NCBI RefSeq assembly: GCF_018502625.1
Contig: NZ_CP075566.1
Coordinates: 3,272,001-3,336,000 of the forward strand
Length of the DNA: 64,000 bases
Reading direction: 5' to 3'
Source of the DNA: Pseudomonas hormoni
Lineage (GTDB): Bacteria; Pseudomonadota; Gammaproteobacteria; Pseudomonadales; Pseudomonadaceae
Part shown: piece after piece, positions 16,771-25,152 of the stretch
How positions within the stretch are numbered: position 1 is the stretch's first letter
Layout: each line of letters starts with the position of its first letter
The notes under the pieces: model-generated
What the model saw: the letters and a program-made list of their open reading frames with translations, nothing else
Told to the model about the DNA's origin: nothing
Databases searched by the model: none
Made by a program: the position numbers and the translations under genes

Positions 16771-18096
16771 TTACAACAACGACAAGGTGTAGTTGATGAT
16801 AAAGCGATTCTGGTCAACATTACGCCCCGCATCAGTGTTCGACTTGCCATTGCGCACACTGAACCCAAGCCCCTTGAGCGACCCCGACTGCAACACATAG
16901 TCCAAGGTCATATCACGCTCCCACTCAGACTGATCCCCAGCATTGCGGACCTTGATATCCGTCCCCTTCAAATACACGATCGACGCCTTCAGCCCCGGCA
17001 CACCCAAAGGCGCGAAATCATAGGTGTATTGCCCAAAATTCGTCTGCTCTCCCGCACGGGTAAAACTCTGGATCATGCGGTCCGTCGGCAGGTAAACACT
17101 GCCGCCACCCGCCCCTTTATCAACCAGGCTGCCCTGGTTGGGCTGGACGAAGTTACTGCCATCACCCACTTGCTGATGCCCCAGCGACACCGAGTGGCCA
17201 CCGTTCATATAAGTGATCATCGCAACCCAGGTGTTGTTGTCGATTTCGCCATTGTTATCCTCGGTGTAACCGGAGGTGCGATAGCCTTGTGCGCGGCCTG
17301 CGGCGGAATTGTTAGCCCCGGTCGACGTCGTGCGAAAGTAACGCAGGTCAGTGGTGAACGAGCTTTTGCTATCGATCGGCAACACGTGAGTCAGACCGAA
17401 GAAGTTCTGGTTATAGAAGTCTTCCATCTGCGCGAAGTAATACTGCGCTTTGAGTTCCTTGGTGATGAAGTAATCCCCCCCGGCGAAGTAGAACTTGTTG
17501 CTGTCCTGTGTGGCGCCCGGTACGGACAAACCGGTCCGGTCCGTCGAAGCGCGACCGACCGCATGTTCAAGCACACCACTGGTCAGCATCAGCCCATCGA
17601 TGTCATTCGAAGTGATCTGGGCACCGGTGAACGATTGCGGCAATACGCGGGCATCGTTCGACAGCAGGATCGGCAATTTCGGCAGCAACGTACCGTAGCG
17701 GAACTCCGTCTTCGCAATCCGCATCTTCGCCGTGGGACCAAAGCTGCTCCAGGTATCGGCAGCACCGTCGCCATCCGTCGGGATCATGCCGCTACCGACG
17801 TGGCGCCCGGCACCACTGTCCAATGTCACACCCAGCAGCGCCTGAGCATCCAGCCCGAAACCGACCGCGCCTTGGGTAAACCCGGACTCATAGCGCAGCA
17901 CGAAACCCTGTGCGGCTTCCTCGGTTTTCGAGGGATCTGCCGCACCATCGCGGTTATCGCTGTTGAAATACAGCGTGCGCATCGAGAGGCTGGCTTTGCT
18001 GTCTTCCAGAAAACCGTGCGCGGCAGAATCCGCTGCCTGTGCGCAGATCGAACCGGTGGCCAACAAGAGTGCGGTGGGGATTGCTCGCTTGAACAT
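16771..18096 (-). CDS. OprD-family outer-membrane porin
   Basis: 441 residues from the ATG at 18096, with GGAG in CCCTGGAGCACC upstream; the frame extends to 18210 but that part is not signal-like. The signal peptide ends at about residue 22 (ICAQA/AD). The mature start (GFLEDSKASLSMRTLYFNSD) is the standard opening of OprD/Occ porins, and the C-terminus (NRFIINYTLSLL) ends in a beta-strand suited to BAM recognition. These porins take up carboxylates or basic amino acids. The gene lies 144 bases downstream of gntP on the same strand, so gluconate or a related sugar acid is a reasonable substrate guess. An A-rich tract precedes the start. Confidence 0.9.
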   Translation of the reverse strand: MFKRAIPTALLLATGSICAQAADSAAHGFLEDSKASLSMRTLYFNSDNRDGAADPSKTEEAAQGFVLRYESGFTQGAVGFGLDAQALLGVTLDSGAGRHVGSGMIPTDGDGAADTWSSFGPTAKMRIAKTEFRYGTLLPKLPILLSNDARVLPQSFTGAQITSNDIDGLMLTSGVLEHAVGRASTDRTGLSVPGATQDSNKFYFAGGDYFITKELKAQYYFAQMEDFYNQNFFGLTHVLPIDSKSSFTTDLRYFRTTSTGANNSAAGRAQGYRTSGYTEDNNGEIDNNTWVAMITYMNGGHSVSLGHQQVGDGSNFVQPNQGSLVDKGAGGGSVYLPTDRMIQSFTRAGEQTNFGQYTYDFAPLGVPGLKASIVYLKGTDIKVRNAGDQSEWERDMTLDYVLQSGSLKGLGFSVRNGKSNTDAGRNVDQNRFIINYTLSLL

Positions 18097-18111
18097 ACGG
18101 TGCTCCAGGGT

Positions 18112-18137
18112 GATTTTTTTATGGTTTTTGAGTTTTG
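18112..18137 (-). promoter_or_regulatory. A-rich leader tract before the porin gene (possible Hfq/Crc site)
   Basis: Read on the minus strand the leader has CTCAAAAACCATAAAAAAAT just upstream of the ribosome binding site. Repeated A-rich triplets like this are the Hfq/Crc catabolite-repression motif in pseudomonads. Confidence 0.4.
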
Positions 18138-18240
18138 AACGACCGCAATCCGCCGCTGACACCCAACACCGGCGCGCACGATGACGCGCCCAATGAGTGA
18201 CCATGAGCATTGAAACTGGAGAGCGGTCGGAGGGTTCGAG

Positions 18241-19590
18241 CTAGATCAGGTAAGAAAGACCCACGGTCAGCGCGAAGGCGACCACCGAAATGATGGTTTC
18301 CAGCACGGTCCAGGTCTTGAAGGTCTGGGCGACGCTCATGTTGAAGTATTCCTTGATCAACCAGAAGCCGCCGTCGTTGACGTGGGAAAAGATAACCGAC
18401 CCGGCGCCCGTCGCCAGCACCAGCAACTCCGGATGCGGATAGCCCAGACCAATGGCCACCGGCGCGACAATGCCCGACGCCGTGGTCATGGCCACGGTGG
18501 CGGAGCCGGTGGCGATGCGCATCAACGCGGCGAACAGCCAGCCCATGAGCAGCGGCGACAGGTGAAATTCATGGGCCAGGCTGACGATCTGATCGGTGAC
18601 CCCGGCGTCCACCAGAATCCGGTTCAACCCGCCACCGGCACCGACCAGCAAGGTGATGCTGGCGGTCGGCGCCAGGCATTCGTTGGTGAACTTGAGGATC
18701 GATTCGCGGTTGAAGCCCTGGGCAATACCGAGGGTCCAGAAGCTCAGCAAGGTCGCCAGCAGCAGCGCGATCACCGAGTTGCCGATGAACAGCAGAAACT
18801 GGTTGAAGCCGCTGCCCGGCGTGGAAATCAGGTTGGCCCAGCCGCCGATCAGCATCAGCACCACCGGCAACAGAATGGTCGCCATGGTGATGCCGAAACC
18901 CGGCAGGCTGTCGCGCGGTTCACGCTCAAGGAACTGCCGCTCCAGCGGGTTTTCCGCCGGCAGTTGAATGCGCGGCACGATGAATTTGGCGTACAGCGGG
19001 CCGGCAATGATCGCCGTTGGAATGCCGATCAGAATCGCGTACATCAACGTCTGCCCCACCGACGCCTGATAGACCTGCACCGCCAGCATCGCCGCCGGGT
19101 GCGGCGGCACCAAGGCATGCACCACCGAGAGCCCGGCGACCATCGGCAGACCGACCATCAGGATCGACACGCCGACGCGCCGCGCCACGGTAAAGGCGAT
19201 CGGCACCAGCAACACAAAACCGACCTCGAAGAACAACGGCAGCCCGACCAGGAAGGCGATGCAGACCATCGCCCAGTGCGCGTTCTTCTCGCCGAAACGG
19301 TCGATCAGGGTCCGCGCCACCTGCTCGGCGCCACCGGACTCGGCCATCATCTTGCCGAGCATCGTGCCCAGCGCCACCACCAGCGCGATATGCCCCAGGG
19401 TTTTGCCCACGCCGGCCTCGTACGCACCGACCACGCCGGACGGCGGCATGCCGGCCAGCAGCGCCAGGCCGATGGACACCAGGGTGATGACAATGAACGG
19501 ATTGAGTCGGTAACGGGCGATCAGAACGATCAGGGCAATGATGGCGATGGCGGCATACACCAGCAGCCAATAGCCGAAGGACAGGGTCAT
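18241..19590 (-). CDS. GntP-family gluconate:H+ symporter
   Basis: 449 residues with about 12 transmembrane segments; the start is supported by GAGGAG 6 bases upstream. Signature regions include GMPPSGVVGAYEAGVGKTLG near residue 48, VVHALVPPHPAAM, and GSATVAMTTASGIVAP. These match gluconate permeases GntT/GntU/GntP. It imports gluconate or a related sugar acid across the inner membrane. A gluconate kinase or GntR gene would be expected nearby but is absent in this window. The OprD-type porin gene follows on the same strand. Confidence 0.9.
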   Translation of the reverse strand: MTLSFGYWLLVYAAIAIIALIVLIARYRLNPFIVITLVSIGLALLAGMPPSGVVGAYEAGVGKTLGHIALVVALGTMLGKMMAESGGAEQVARTLIDRFGEKNAHWAMVCIAFLVGLPLFFEVGFVLLVPIAFTVARRVGVSILMVGLPMVAGLSVVHALVPPHPAAMLAVQVYQASVGQTLMYAILIGIPTAIIAGPLYAKFIVPRIQLPAENPLERQFLEREPRDSLPGFGITMATILLPVVLMLIGGWANLISTPGSGFNQFLLFIGNSVIALLLATLLSFWTLGIAQGFNRESILKFTNECLAPTASITLLVGAGGGLNRILVDAGVTDQIVSLAHEFHLSPLLMGWLFAALMRIATGSATVAMTTASGIVAPVAIGLGYPHPELLVLATGAGSVIFSHVNDGGFWLIKEYFNMSVAQTFKTWTVLETIISVVAFALTVGLSYLI

Positions 19591-19941
19591 GCGGTACTCC
19601 TCGAAAGGGTCACGTCGAATGGGTTGTGAAACTCATAAAACATTTCGAAGAGCGATTTTCAAACGAGGCGAAAGTAATTTTCGTAGAGGGATAAGGGTTG
19701 TCGCGTAGAGGTATGGAGGGTCGTTGTTTTTGAAATTGGGTCAGGCGGATTTTCATCGCGCTTGCGCTGTTTGTGCTCCGGTATCCGCACCGGTGGTCAC
19801 CGGTTCGGATCAATCGCCACTACAGACTTATACTCTTCAGTTCGTCTGCTCTGTGTCAGGAAATCCGTCGACACCCGTGCGCGTTAAAGTGCGCCCGTGC
19901 CAATCGCAAACGTGCCAACACTTTGAGGGGAATGAACGTTT
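19591..19941. promoter_or_regulatory. Divergent gntP/msrA promoter region
   Basis: This 351-base gap holds a perfect palindrome ACCGGTG-GT-CACCGGT at 19789-19804, a good operator candidate. A possible -10 hexamer TATACT at 19829-19834 faces msrA. No other structure was seen. Confidence 0.45.
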
Positions 19942-20448
19942 ATGACGACACAAACCGAAACCGCCATTCTGGCCGGTGGCTGCTTCTGGGGCATGCAGGA
20001 TTTGCTGCGTCGCTACCCCGGCGTGCTGTCCACGCGGGTGGGTTACTCAGGAGGCGATGTGCCGAATGCGACCTATCGCAACCACGGAAACCACGCGGAA
20101 GCGATCGAGATTGTGTTCGACCCGCAGCAGATCAGCTACCGCCAGATCCTCGAGTTTTTCTTCCAGATCCATGACCCGACGACCCGCAATCGCCAGGGCA
20201 ACGATGTCGGCGCCAGCTACCGCTCTGCCCTCTTCTACCTCAGCGCCGAGCAGAGGGCGGTTGCCGAAGACACCGTGGCTGACGTCGAAGCGTCTGGCCT
20301 CTGGCCTGGCAAAGTGGTCACCGAAATCACCCCGGCCGGACCGTTCTGGGAAGCCGAACCGGAACACCAGGACTACCTCGAACGCCTGCCCGACGGCTAC
20401 ACCTGTCACTTCATCCGGCCAGGCTGGAAATTGCCCGTGCGCGGGTAG
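19942..20448 (+). CDS. msrA: Peptide-methionine (S)-S-oxide reductase
   Basis: 168 residues. The catalytic motif GGCFWG includes Cys14, and the substrate-binding segment [20 protein letters not shown] follows. The protein is short compared with the approximately 215-residue MsrA form, and the only other late cysteine is Cys155, so the thiol-recycling mechanism probably uses a single resolving cysteine. It repairs oxidised methionine in proteins with thioredoxin. A strong terminator follows immediately. A second, longer msrA probably exists elsewhere in the genome, but that is not visible here. Confidence 0.93.
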   Translation: MTTQTETAILAGGCFWGMQDLLRRYPGVLSTRVGYSGGDVPNATYRNHGNHAEAIEIVFDPQQISYRQILEFFFQIHDPTTRNRQGNDVGASYRSALFYLSAEQRAVAEDTVADVEASGLWPGKVVTEITPAGPFWEAEPEHQDYLERLPDGYTCHFIRPGWKLPVRG

Positions 20449-20456
20449 TCACGAAA

Positions 20457-20488
20457 CAGAGGCGGCTCGAATGAGCCGCCTCTGTTAT
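20457..20488 (+). terminator. Rho-independent terminator after msrA
   Basis: The 12-base perfect stem CAGAGGCGGCTC/GAGCCGCCTCTG has a GAAT loop and is followed by TTATTT. Confidence 0.85.
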
Positions 20489-20513
20489 TTCATGCTCGAC
20501 CGCACTTTCTCCC

Positions 20514-20610
20514 TCATTGGTTCCCGCCACCAAGATACTCAAGCGTCTGCGCCGTACTCCACAGTGCATTGGCGATGTAGCGATAATTGATCAATGCCCA
20601 GTCAGGGCGG
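20514..20610 (-). pseudogene. Possible C-terminal remnant of a deleted gene
   Basis: The minus strand reads about 30 protein-like residues (DWALINYRYIANALWSTAQT and so on) to a stop at 20514, directly facing the msrA terminator. No start or body is present; upstream it runs antisense into the AraC gene. It looks like the tail of a gene that once diverged from the AraC gene. The evidence is compositional only. Confidence 0.35.
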
Positions 20611-21358
20611 TATCGACATGATTCAGCCCGGGCTGCCGAAGATATCGATTGCCGAACCCAGCGTGCTGTTTTGCCCGAGCAGTTGCCGCTACCAGTTGCG
20701 CTCCAGTTCAGCCCAGGGCGCCGAGCTGGTCTGCGCCTCATTTCAGTTCGGGCGCAACTCGCTACAGCCCTTCCCTCTCGGCCTCAAGGAAACGCTGGTA
20801 TTTCCCATCAGCAACCTGGAGAACATCGCCCCGGTGATCGGCTCGCTGATCGGCGAATTTCAGGATCAGGCGCCCGGCAGAACCAAGGCGCTCAACCTGC
20901 TGCTCGAATACATCTTCGTGCTGCTGGTGCGGCGTTCCGTCGTGGAGCAAAAGATTTCCGGCGGCCTGCTCTATGCCTTGCAGGACGGGCGCCTTGGCGC
21001 AGTATTCAGCCGCATTCACCAAGAGCCCGAAGCCGCCTGGACCGTCGAAAAACTGGCAACGCTGGCACACATGTCCCGCTCAAAATTTTCGGCGTACTTC
21101 ACCCGGATCATGGAGGTCTCACCGATGGGCTACGTCACCGCGTGGCGAATGAAAGTCGCCCAGGACTTGCTTCGCGACGGCGTTCAAATCAAAGTCATCG
21201 CTGCGTCGGTCGGGTACAGCTCGCAAGCGTCTTTCTCCAGAACTTTCCTGAACGTGGTGGGCTCGCCCCCCGCCGAATGGCTCAAGCGTGATCCCCGTGA
21301 GGAGGTTCCCCTGGTGACGGCACACGTGCAGCAAAGCGAGTCGGACGACGCACTTTAA
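20594..21358 (+). CDS. AraC-family regulator, N-terminally truncated
   Basis: 254 residues from 20594, with an in-frame TGA two codons upstream, so it cannot be longer. The C-terminal AraC DNA-binding domain is intact: WTVEKLATLAHMSRSKFSAYF, then GYVTAWRMKVAQ and VIAASVGYSSQASFSRTF. The N-terminal cupin-type domain enters midway at AEPSVLFCPSSCRYQL. Relatives carry about 70 more residues before this point, holding the effector-binding beta-strands. No good ribosome site precedes either ATG (20594 or 20618). It may be a pseudogene or a constitutive fragment left by a deletion. Confidence 0.75.
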   Translation: MPSQGGIDMIQPGLPKISIAEPSVLFCPSSCRYQLRSSSAQGAELVCASFQFGRNSLQPFPLGLKETLVFPISNLENIAPVIGSLIGEFQDQAPGRTKALNLLLEYIFVLLVRRSVVEQKISGGLLYALQDGRLGAVFSRIHQEPEAAWTVEKLATLAHMSRSKFSAYFTRIMEVSPMGYVTAWRMKVAQDLLRDGVQIKVIAASVGYSSQASFSRTFLNVVGSPPAEWLKRDPREEVPLVTAHVQQSESDDAL

Positions 21359-21393
21359 AATGACTTGATCTTCCAGCCCAAGAGAGCAAAAGC

Positions 21394-21720
21394 ATGATCA
21401 CTTGTTATCTGAAATACGTGCTTGATCCGTACCAGATTGAAGCGTTCGAACACTATGGAAAGTTGTGGATGCCTCTCGTTGAAAAATTCGGCGGCCAGCA
21501 TCACGGCTACTTCCTGCCGTCCGAAGGCGCGAACAATATCGCCCTGGCGATGTTCAGCTTTCCAAGCCTTGCCGCGTACGAACGTTATCGGCAGGACTCC
21601 ATGAAAGATCCCGAGTGCATCGCGGCGTTCAAGTTCGCTGAAGAGACAAAATGCATTCTCAGTTATGAGCGCAGTTTTTTCAGGCCCGTGTTTGGCGATC
21701 AGGCGCAACAACCCGCCTGA
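21394..21720 (+). CDS. NIPSNAP-family protein
   Basis: A 108-residue dimeric alpha/beta-barrel type protein. The start (MITCYLKYVLDPYQIEAFEHYG) and the conserved segment RFGG-like FGGQHHGYFLPSEG are typical of NIPSNAP/DUF1330-related small proteins. The function of the family in bacteria is not settled; several sit in degradative or antibiotic pathways. It is 35 bases behind the AraC gene on the same strand and may be co-transcribed with it. Confidence 0.75.
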   Translation: MITCYLKYVLDPYQIEAFEHYGKLWMPLVEKFGGQHHGYFLPSEGANNIALAMFSFPSLAAYERYRQDSMKDPECIAAFKFAEETKCILSYERSFFRPVFGDQAQQPA

Positions 21721-21761
21721 TGTCGGTCGGCAGTGTGTAGCCCTCACCCAGGAGAAGTCGC

Positions 21762-23198
21762 ATGGGTTCCTCTTACAAAACCGCACGATCCTGGCTGCAG
21801 TCACTGCTGTTCCTGAATATCGTCATCCCCACCGTGGCCAGTGCCGAGCCACGGCCCGAGCACATGGTCTACTTGCGTACGATTGATCCGACCATCGAGC
21901 AGGACATACGCTACGCCGGCGCCCACAACTTCACCGGTCACCCACTCGACGGGTACGCCGCCGCCGAGTGCCTGATGACGCTCGACGCCGCCAAGGCGCT
22001 CGCTCGAGTACAAACAGCGCTGCGCTCGCAGGGTTATGGTTTGAAGGTCTTCGACTGTTATCGACCGAATCGCGCTGTCGCCGATATGGGGCGCTTCGCA
22101 AACGAACCGGGCGACCCGCGCAAGGCCGAGTTCTACCCGCGCGTGGACAAGCAGGATTTCTGGCGCCTGGGGTATGTGGCGCGGGTGTCGAATCACTCCA
22201 GGGGCTCGACCGTGGACCTGACACTGACCGGACCGAAGGCCCTGCCCGCCGCAGCCTGGGCGCCTTCGGCCGCGCAGGTCGATTGCACGGCACCCTATGC
22301 TCAGCGCTGGCATGACGGTGCACTCGACATGGGCACCGGTTTCGATTGCTTCGATGAGCGGACGCATACCGCCAACCCGACCATCAACGCGACCGCGAAG
22401 GACAATCGCCAGCGGCTAAGCAGTGCGATGGAAAAAGAAGGGTTTTCCGGGTATTCGAAAGAATGGTGGCACTTCACTTATGCAGGCGCCAGCACGCCGA
22501 ACGAGGTCATGGATTTTCCGATTACACCGCTCAGCGCCAGCGAAGCCCTCGACGCCAGCCATCAGCTGATTGTGGTCACCAGCAAAAACTGGGACGACAT
22601 CCAGGGCACCGCCCAACGCTATGAACGGGATGGCAAGACCTTTCGAAAATCGGGTAATCCGTTTGCCGTAGTGGTCGGCAAAAACGGCATGGCCTGGGGC
22701 AAGGGCTTGAGCAGCGCAGAGCCAGACGATGGTCCGGTGAAACGTGAAGGTGACGGAAAAGCGCCGGCCGGGGTATTCAAGCTCGGAACGGCATTTGGCT
22801 ACGACAACACGGCCGAAACGAAACTGCCTTACCTCGCGCTGACACCAACCATCGAATGCGTGGACGACAGCCACTCCGCACGCTACAACCAACTGGTCGA
22901 CGGCTCGAAGATCGCCAAGGACTGGAACAGCGCCGAACGCATGCGCAGCGAGGAAGGCTATCGCAAAGGCATTGTCATCGAGCACAACACACCGGCGTCA
23001 CCCGCCTCGGGCTCGTGCATTTTCTTCCATATCTGGCGCAGCCCGAGCTCGCCGACGGCGGGCTGCACGGCCATGGATCAGACGGACATTTCCCGTTTGT
23101 TCGACTGGCTCGATCCTCGTCAGTCTCCCCTGCTGGTGCAAATGCCCGAGGCGCAATACGAACACTTGCGCGAGCGCTGGAATCTCCCGGAACGGTGA
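21762..23198 (+). CDS. Two-domain peptidoglycan enzyme: VanX-type D-Ala-D-Ala dipeptidase fused to YkuD-type L,D-transpeptidase domain
   Basis: 478 residues, with GGAGAAG upstream of the ATG and a signal peptide ending at about Ala28 (TVASA/EP). Residues 30-245 are an M15D dipeptidase: Arg101 in DCYRPNR, zinc ligands His145 and Asp152 in SNHSRGSTVD, catalytic Glu234 and zinc ligand His237 in EWWHF. Residues 265-478 resemble a YkuD L,D-transpeptidase: APAGVF near 335, His423 in FFHIW, and nucleophile Cys435 in TAGCTAM. Both sets of key residues are present, so both halves may be active in the periplasm on peptidoglycan stems or released peptides. Fusion of the two activities is unusual in my experience. 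Confidence 0.85.
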   Translation: MGSSYKTARSWLQSLLFLNIVIPTVASAEPRPEHMVYLRTIDPTIEQDIRYAGAHNFTGHPLDGYAAAECLMTLDAAKALARVQTALRSQGYGLKVFDCYRPNRAVADMGRFANEPGDPRKAEFYPRVDKQDFWRLGYVARVSNHSRGSTVDLTLTGPKALPAAAWAPSAAQVDCTAPYAQRWHDGALDMGTGFDCFDERTHTANPTINATAKDNRQRLSSAMEKEGFSGYSKEWWHFTYAGASTPNEVMDFPITPLSASEALDASHQLIVVTSKNWDDIQGTAQRYERDGKTFRKSGNPFAVVVGKNGMAWGKGLSSAEPDDGPVKREGDGKAPAGVFKLGTAFGYDNTAETKLPYLALTPTIECVDDSHSARYNQLVDGSKIAKDWNSAERMRSEEGYRKGIVIEHNTPASPASGSCIFFHIWRSPSSPTAGCTAMDQTDISRLFDWLDPRQSPLLVQMPEAQYEHLRERWNLPER

Positions 23199-23202
23199 TG
23201 CA

Positions 23203-23661
23203 TCAGCCCTGCTTCAAATCGAGGCAATAGGTGTAGTAACCCGTTTCGCGCACGTAGCCCAGGGATTCATACAAGCGTTGTGCCTGGTGATTGTCCGTGG
23301 CCGTTTCCAGCACCATGCCTTTGGCGCCGGTCAACAACGCGAAGGATCGCGCGGTGTTCATCAGCTGCGTTGCGACTCCGCGGCCTCGGGCGGCGGGTGC
23401 GGTAAACAGGTCGCCGAGCAGCCAGGTGCGGTGCGCATCAATGGAGGAAAACGTCGGAAACAACTGGACGAAACCCAGCGCTTCGCCGGCGGCGTCCCGG
23501 GCGAAGAAGATCACCGACTCATCCCGGGTAATGCGCTCGGCGATAAAGTGGCGGGACTGATTCAGGTTCGAGGGCTGGCCGTAGAAACCCCGATAGGCGT
23601 CGAAGAGGCTGGCGACTTGATCGATGTGCGTAGCGTCGGCGCGATGTACCTGAATATCCAT
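23203..23661 (-). CDS. GNAT-family N-acetyltransferase
   Basis: 152 residues from the ATG at 23661, which has GGAG at 9 bases; the frame extends to a TTG at 23685. The acetyl-CoA loop AAARGRGVATQLMN follows the usual pattern (R/Q-x-x-G-x-G/A), and the C-terminal NHQAQRLYESLGY is the standard GNAT motif B. It is the last gene of a three-gene minus-strand operon with an NTF2-like protein and a sterol-desaturase-like enzyme. The acceptor substrate is unknown. Confidence 0.85.
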   Translation of the reverse strand: MDIQVHRADATHIDQVASLFDAYRGFYGQPSNLNQSRHFIAERITRDESVIFFARDAAGEALGFVQLFPTFSSIDAHRTWLLGDLFTAPAARGRGVATQLMNTARSFALLTGAKGMVLETATDNHQAQRLYESLGYVRETGYYTYCLDLKQG

Positions 23662-23681
23662 TTCAACTGTCTCCGTTTGGT

Positions 23682-24056
23682 TCAAGACTCATGGTAGTAG
23701 TAGAGCTTGTTAATGATCACCCAGCGATCATCGATTTTCAGTAGCGACAGGTAATCGGTAAACCTCATCCCCGCATAATCATCGATTATTTTTACGGCGG
23801 CGGCGTCGCCCGTTATATCCAGGTCAATCACTTCCCAAAAAGGCTTCACCTCTTTTGCCGCCGGGCCCTCGGTTTTGATCGCGTCGATAAACTCATCAAG
23901 GGACAGCCATTCAAGTGCTTTGTGGTAGTGACCGATGATGCGACAAGACGGATGAAAAGCCTGTCGCAACAACGATTCGTCAGCGAAGACCATACCCTCG
24001 ACATAGTGTTTGACTGTAGTTTTGACAGACTCTTTTTCTGTGGAATCAGTTGTCAT
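23682..24056 (-). CDS. NTF2-like / lumazine-binding-like small protein
   Basis: 124 residues. ESVKTTVKHYVEGMVFADES near the start, ITGDAAAVKIIDDYAGMRF in the middle and the end VIINKLYYYHES match the Lumazine_bd_2/NTF2-like group. Its start overlaps the end of the upstream fatty-acid hydroxylase gene by 11 bases, so translation is probably coupled. Such proteins often act as small binding or isomerase partners of a neighbouring enzyme. No catalytic residues can be named with confidence. Confidence 0.78.
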   Translation of the reverse strand: MTTDSTEKESVKTTVKHYVEGMVFADESLLRQAFHPSCRIIGHYHKALEWLSLDEFIDAIKTEGPAAKEVKPFWEVIDLDITGDAAAVKIIDDYAGMRFTDYLSLLKIDDRWVIINKLYYYHES

Positions 24057-25116
24057 GACTCACCTCCATTTCTGCTAACGCATGCTGAATGGCTCGCACG
24101 GGCGTCCGCGAACGATCAGGTCGTTTCGTCATACGGACCCTGCGGGTAATGTCGATAAACGGCGTGACAATCAGGCTGTAGACCGTCAGGTATCTGTCGT
24201 GATCCTGTTCACCGGTGCCGAACCGGAGGACTTCGGGCTTCGACGTGGTGACGTAGAGCGTACCGAACATCCAGTCCCACATTGACAGGTTGATACTGAA
24301 GTTTTTGTTGATGTGTTGCGGTGCGTCGCTGTGGTGGATCTGGTGCTGGGCCGGGCTGTTAAGTACGTGCTCGAGCACTGGGCCGAACGACAACCAGACA
24401 TGGCTGTGACGCAGGTTTCCCGCCAGCGCATTGAGGATGAACACCAGATACGTCACGCCAAACAGGGAATAGCGGCTGATCTCGCCACCACAGGCGTACC
24501 AGAAGACGCCGGCATAGGCGCCGATGCCGATGATCGTCGAGAGCTTTTCGACAATCTTCTCGACGAAATGAACCCGGCTGGCCGTCGCCGGCACCAGCAC
24601 CGGCGCCGAGTGATGGACTTTGTGAAAGGCCCAGAGCCATCGGGAATGAAAGGCGCGGTGAGCCCAGTAGGCCATGAAGTCTTTCACCAGGAAAACGCCC
24701 AGGCCGTAGAGCAAGGACAGTGACAGGTTTTGCTCCACTTGCACCCGCGCACCCCACAGGTTGGTAAAAAAGGCGATGTAGTCGCCGGAGCGCAGGACGA
24801 GCGGGTCCACCAGGCCGACAATCGGCAACACCAACGCCACTTTCAGAATCGCCCGCACAAAGTAGTAGCGGTAATCGAGCAACGCCGAACGATGGAAATA
24901 CACGCGTCGCCCGCCGATGAACTGTCCGAACGACTGTGCTTCGGTGAGACCTCGATGCTTTCTGAACCGGAACAGGGCGTAGGCGATGCTGTACGACGAG
25001 AACAGAAACAGTAAACCCATGCGCCCATTCAGATCGAAAAGGCCCAGGAACTGGCGGATGACGGGCTCGATCACCCACGCGGTCAGGCCGTTATAGAGCA
25101 CCGCAAGGGCATCCAC
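24046..25116 (-). CDS. Sterol desaturase / fatty acid hydroxylase family membrane protein
   Basis: 356 residues from the GTG at 25116, chosen because GGAGG lies about 10 bases upstream; a TTG at 25152 would add 12 residues. Several membrane helices are followed by the di-iron histidine clusters of the superfamily: HRAFHS and HKVHH near residues 155-170, HSHVW near 235, and HQIHHSD near 255. These enzymes use O2 to hydroxylate or desaturate lipids in the inner membrane. It heads an operon with an NTF2-like protein and a GNAT acetyltransferase. Lipid or carotenoid modification is likely, but the substrate is open. Confidence 0.87.
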   Translation of the reverse strand: MDALAVLYNGLTAWVIEPVIRQFLGLFDLNGRMGLLFLFSSYSIAYALFRFRKHRGLTEAQSFGQFIGGRRVYFHRSALLDYRYYFVRAILKVALVLPIVGLVDPLVLRSGDYIAFFTNLWGARVQVEQNLSLSLLYGLGVFLVKDFMAYWAHRAFHSRWLWAFHKVHHSAPVLVPATASRVHFVEKIVEKLSTIIGIGAYAGVFWYACGGEISRYSLFGVTYLVFILNALAGNLRHSHVWLSFGPVLEHVLNSPAQHQIHHSDAPQHINKNFSINLSMWDWMFGTLYVTTSKPEVLRFGTGEQDHDRYLTVYSLIVTPFIDITRRVRMTKRPDRSRTPVRAIQHALAEMEVSHDN

Positions 25117-25152
25117 GATGGGCTCGCCTCCATCAATGCAAGGAATTACCAA

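Noticed and set aside
16639..18138. 499-codon plus frame opposite the OprD-type porin gene
   Set aside because: No signal or family motif; the minus frame is a clear porin.
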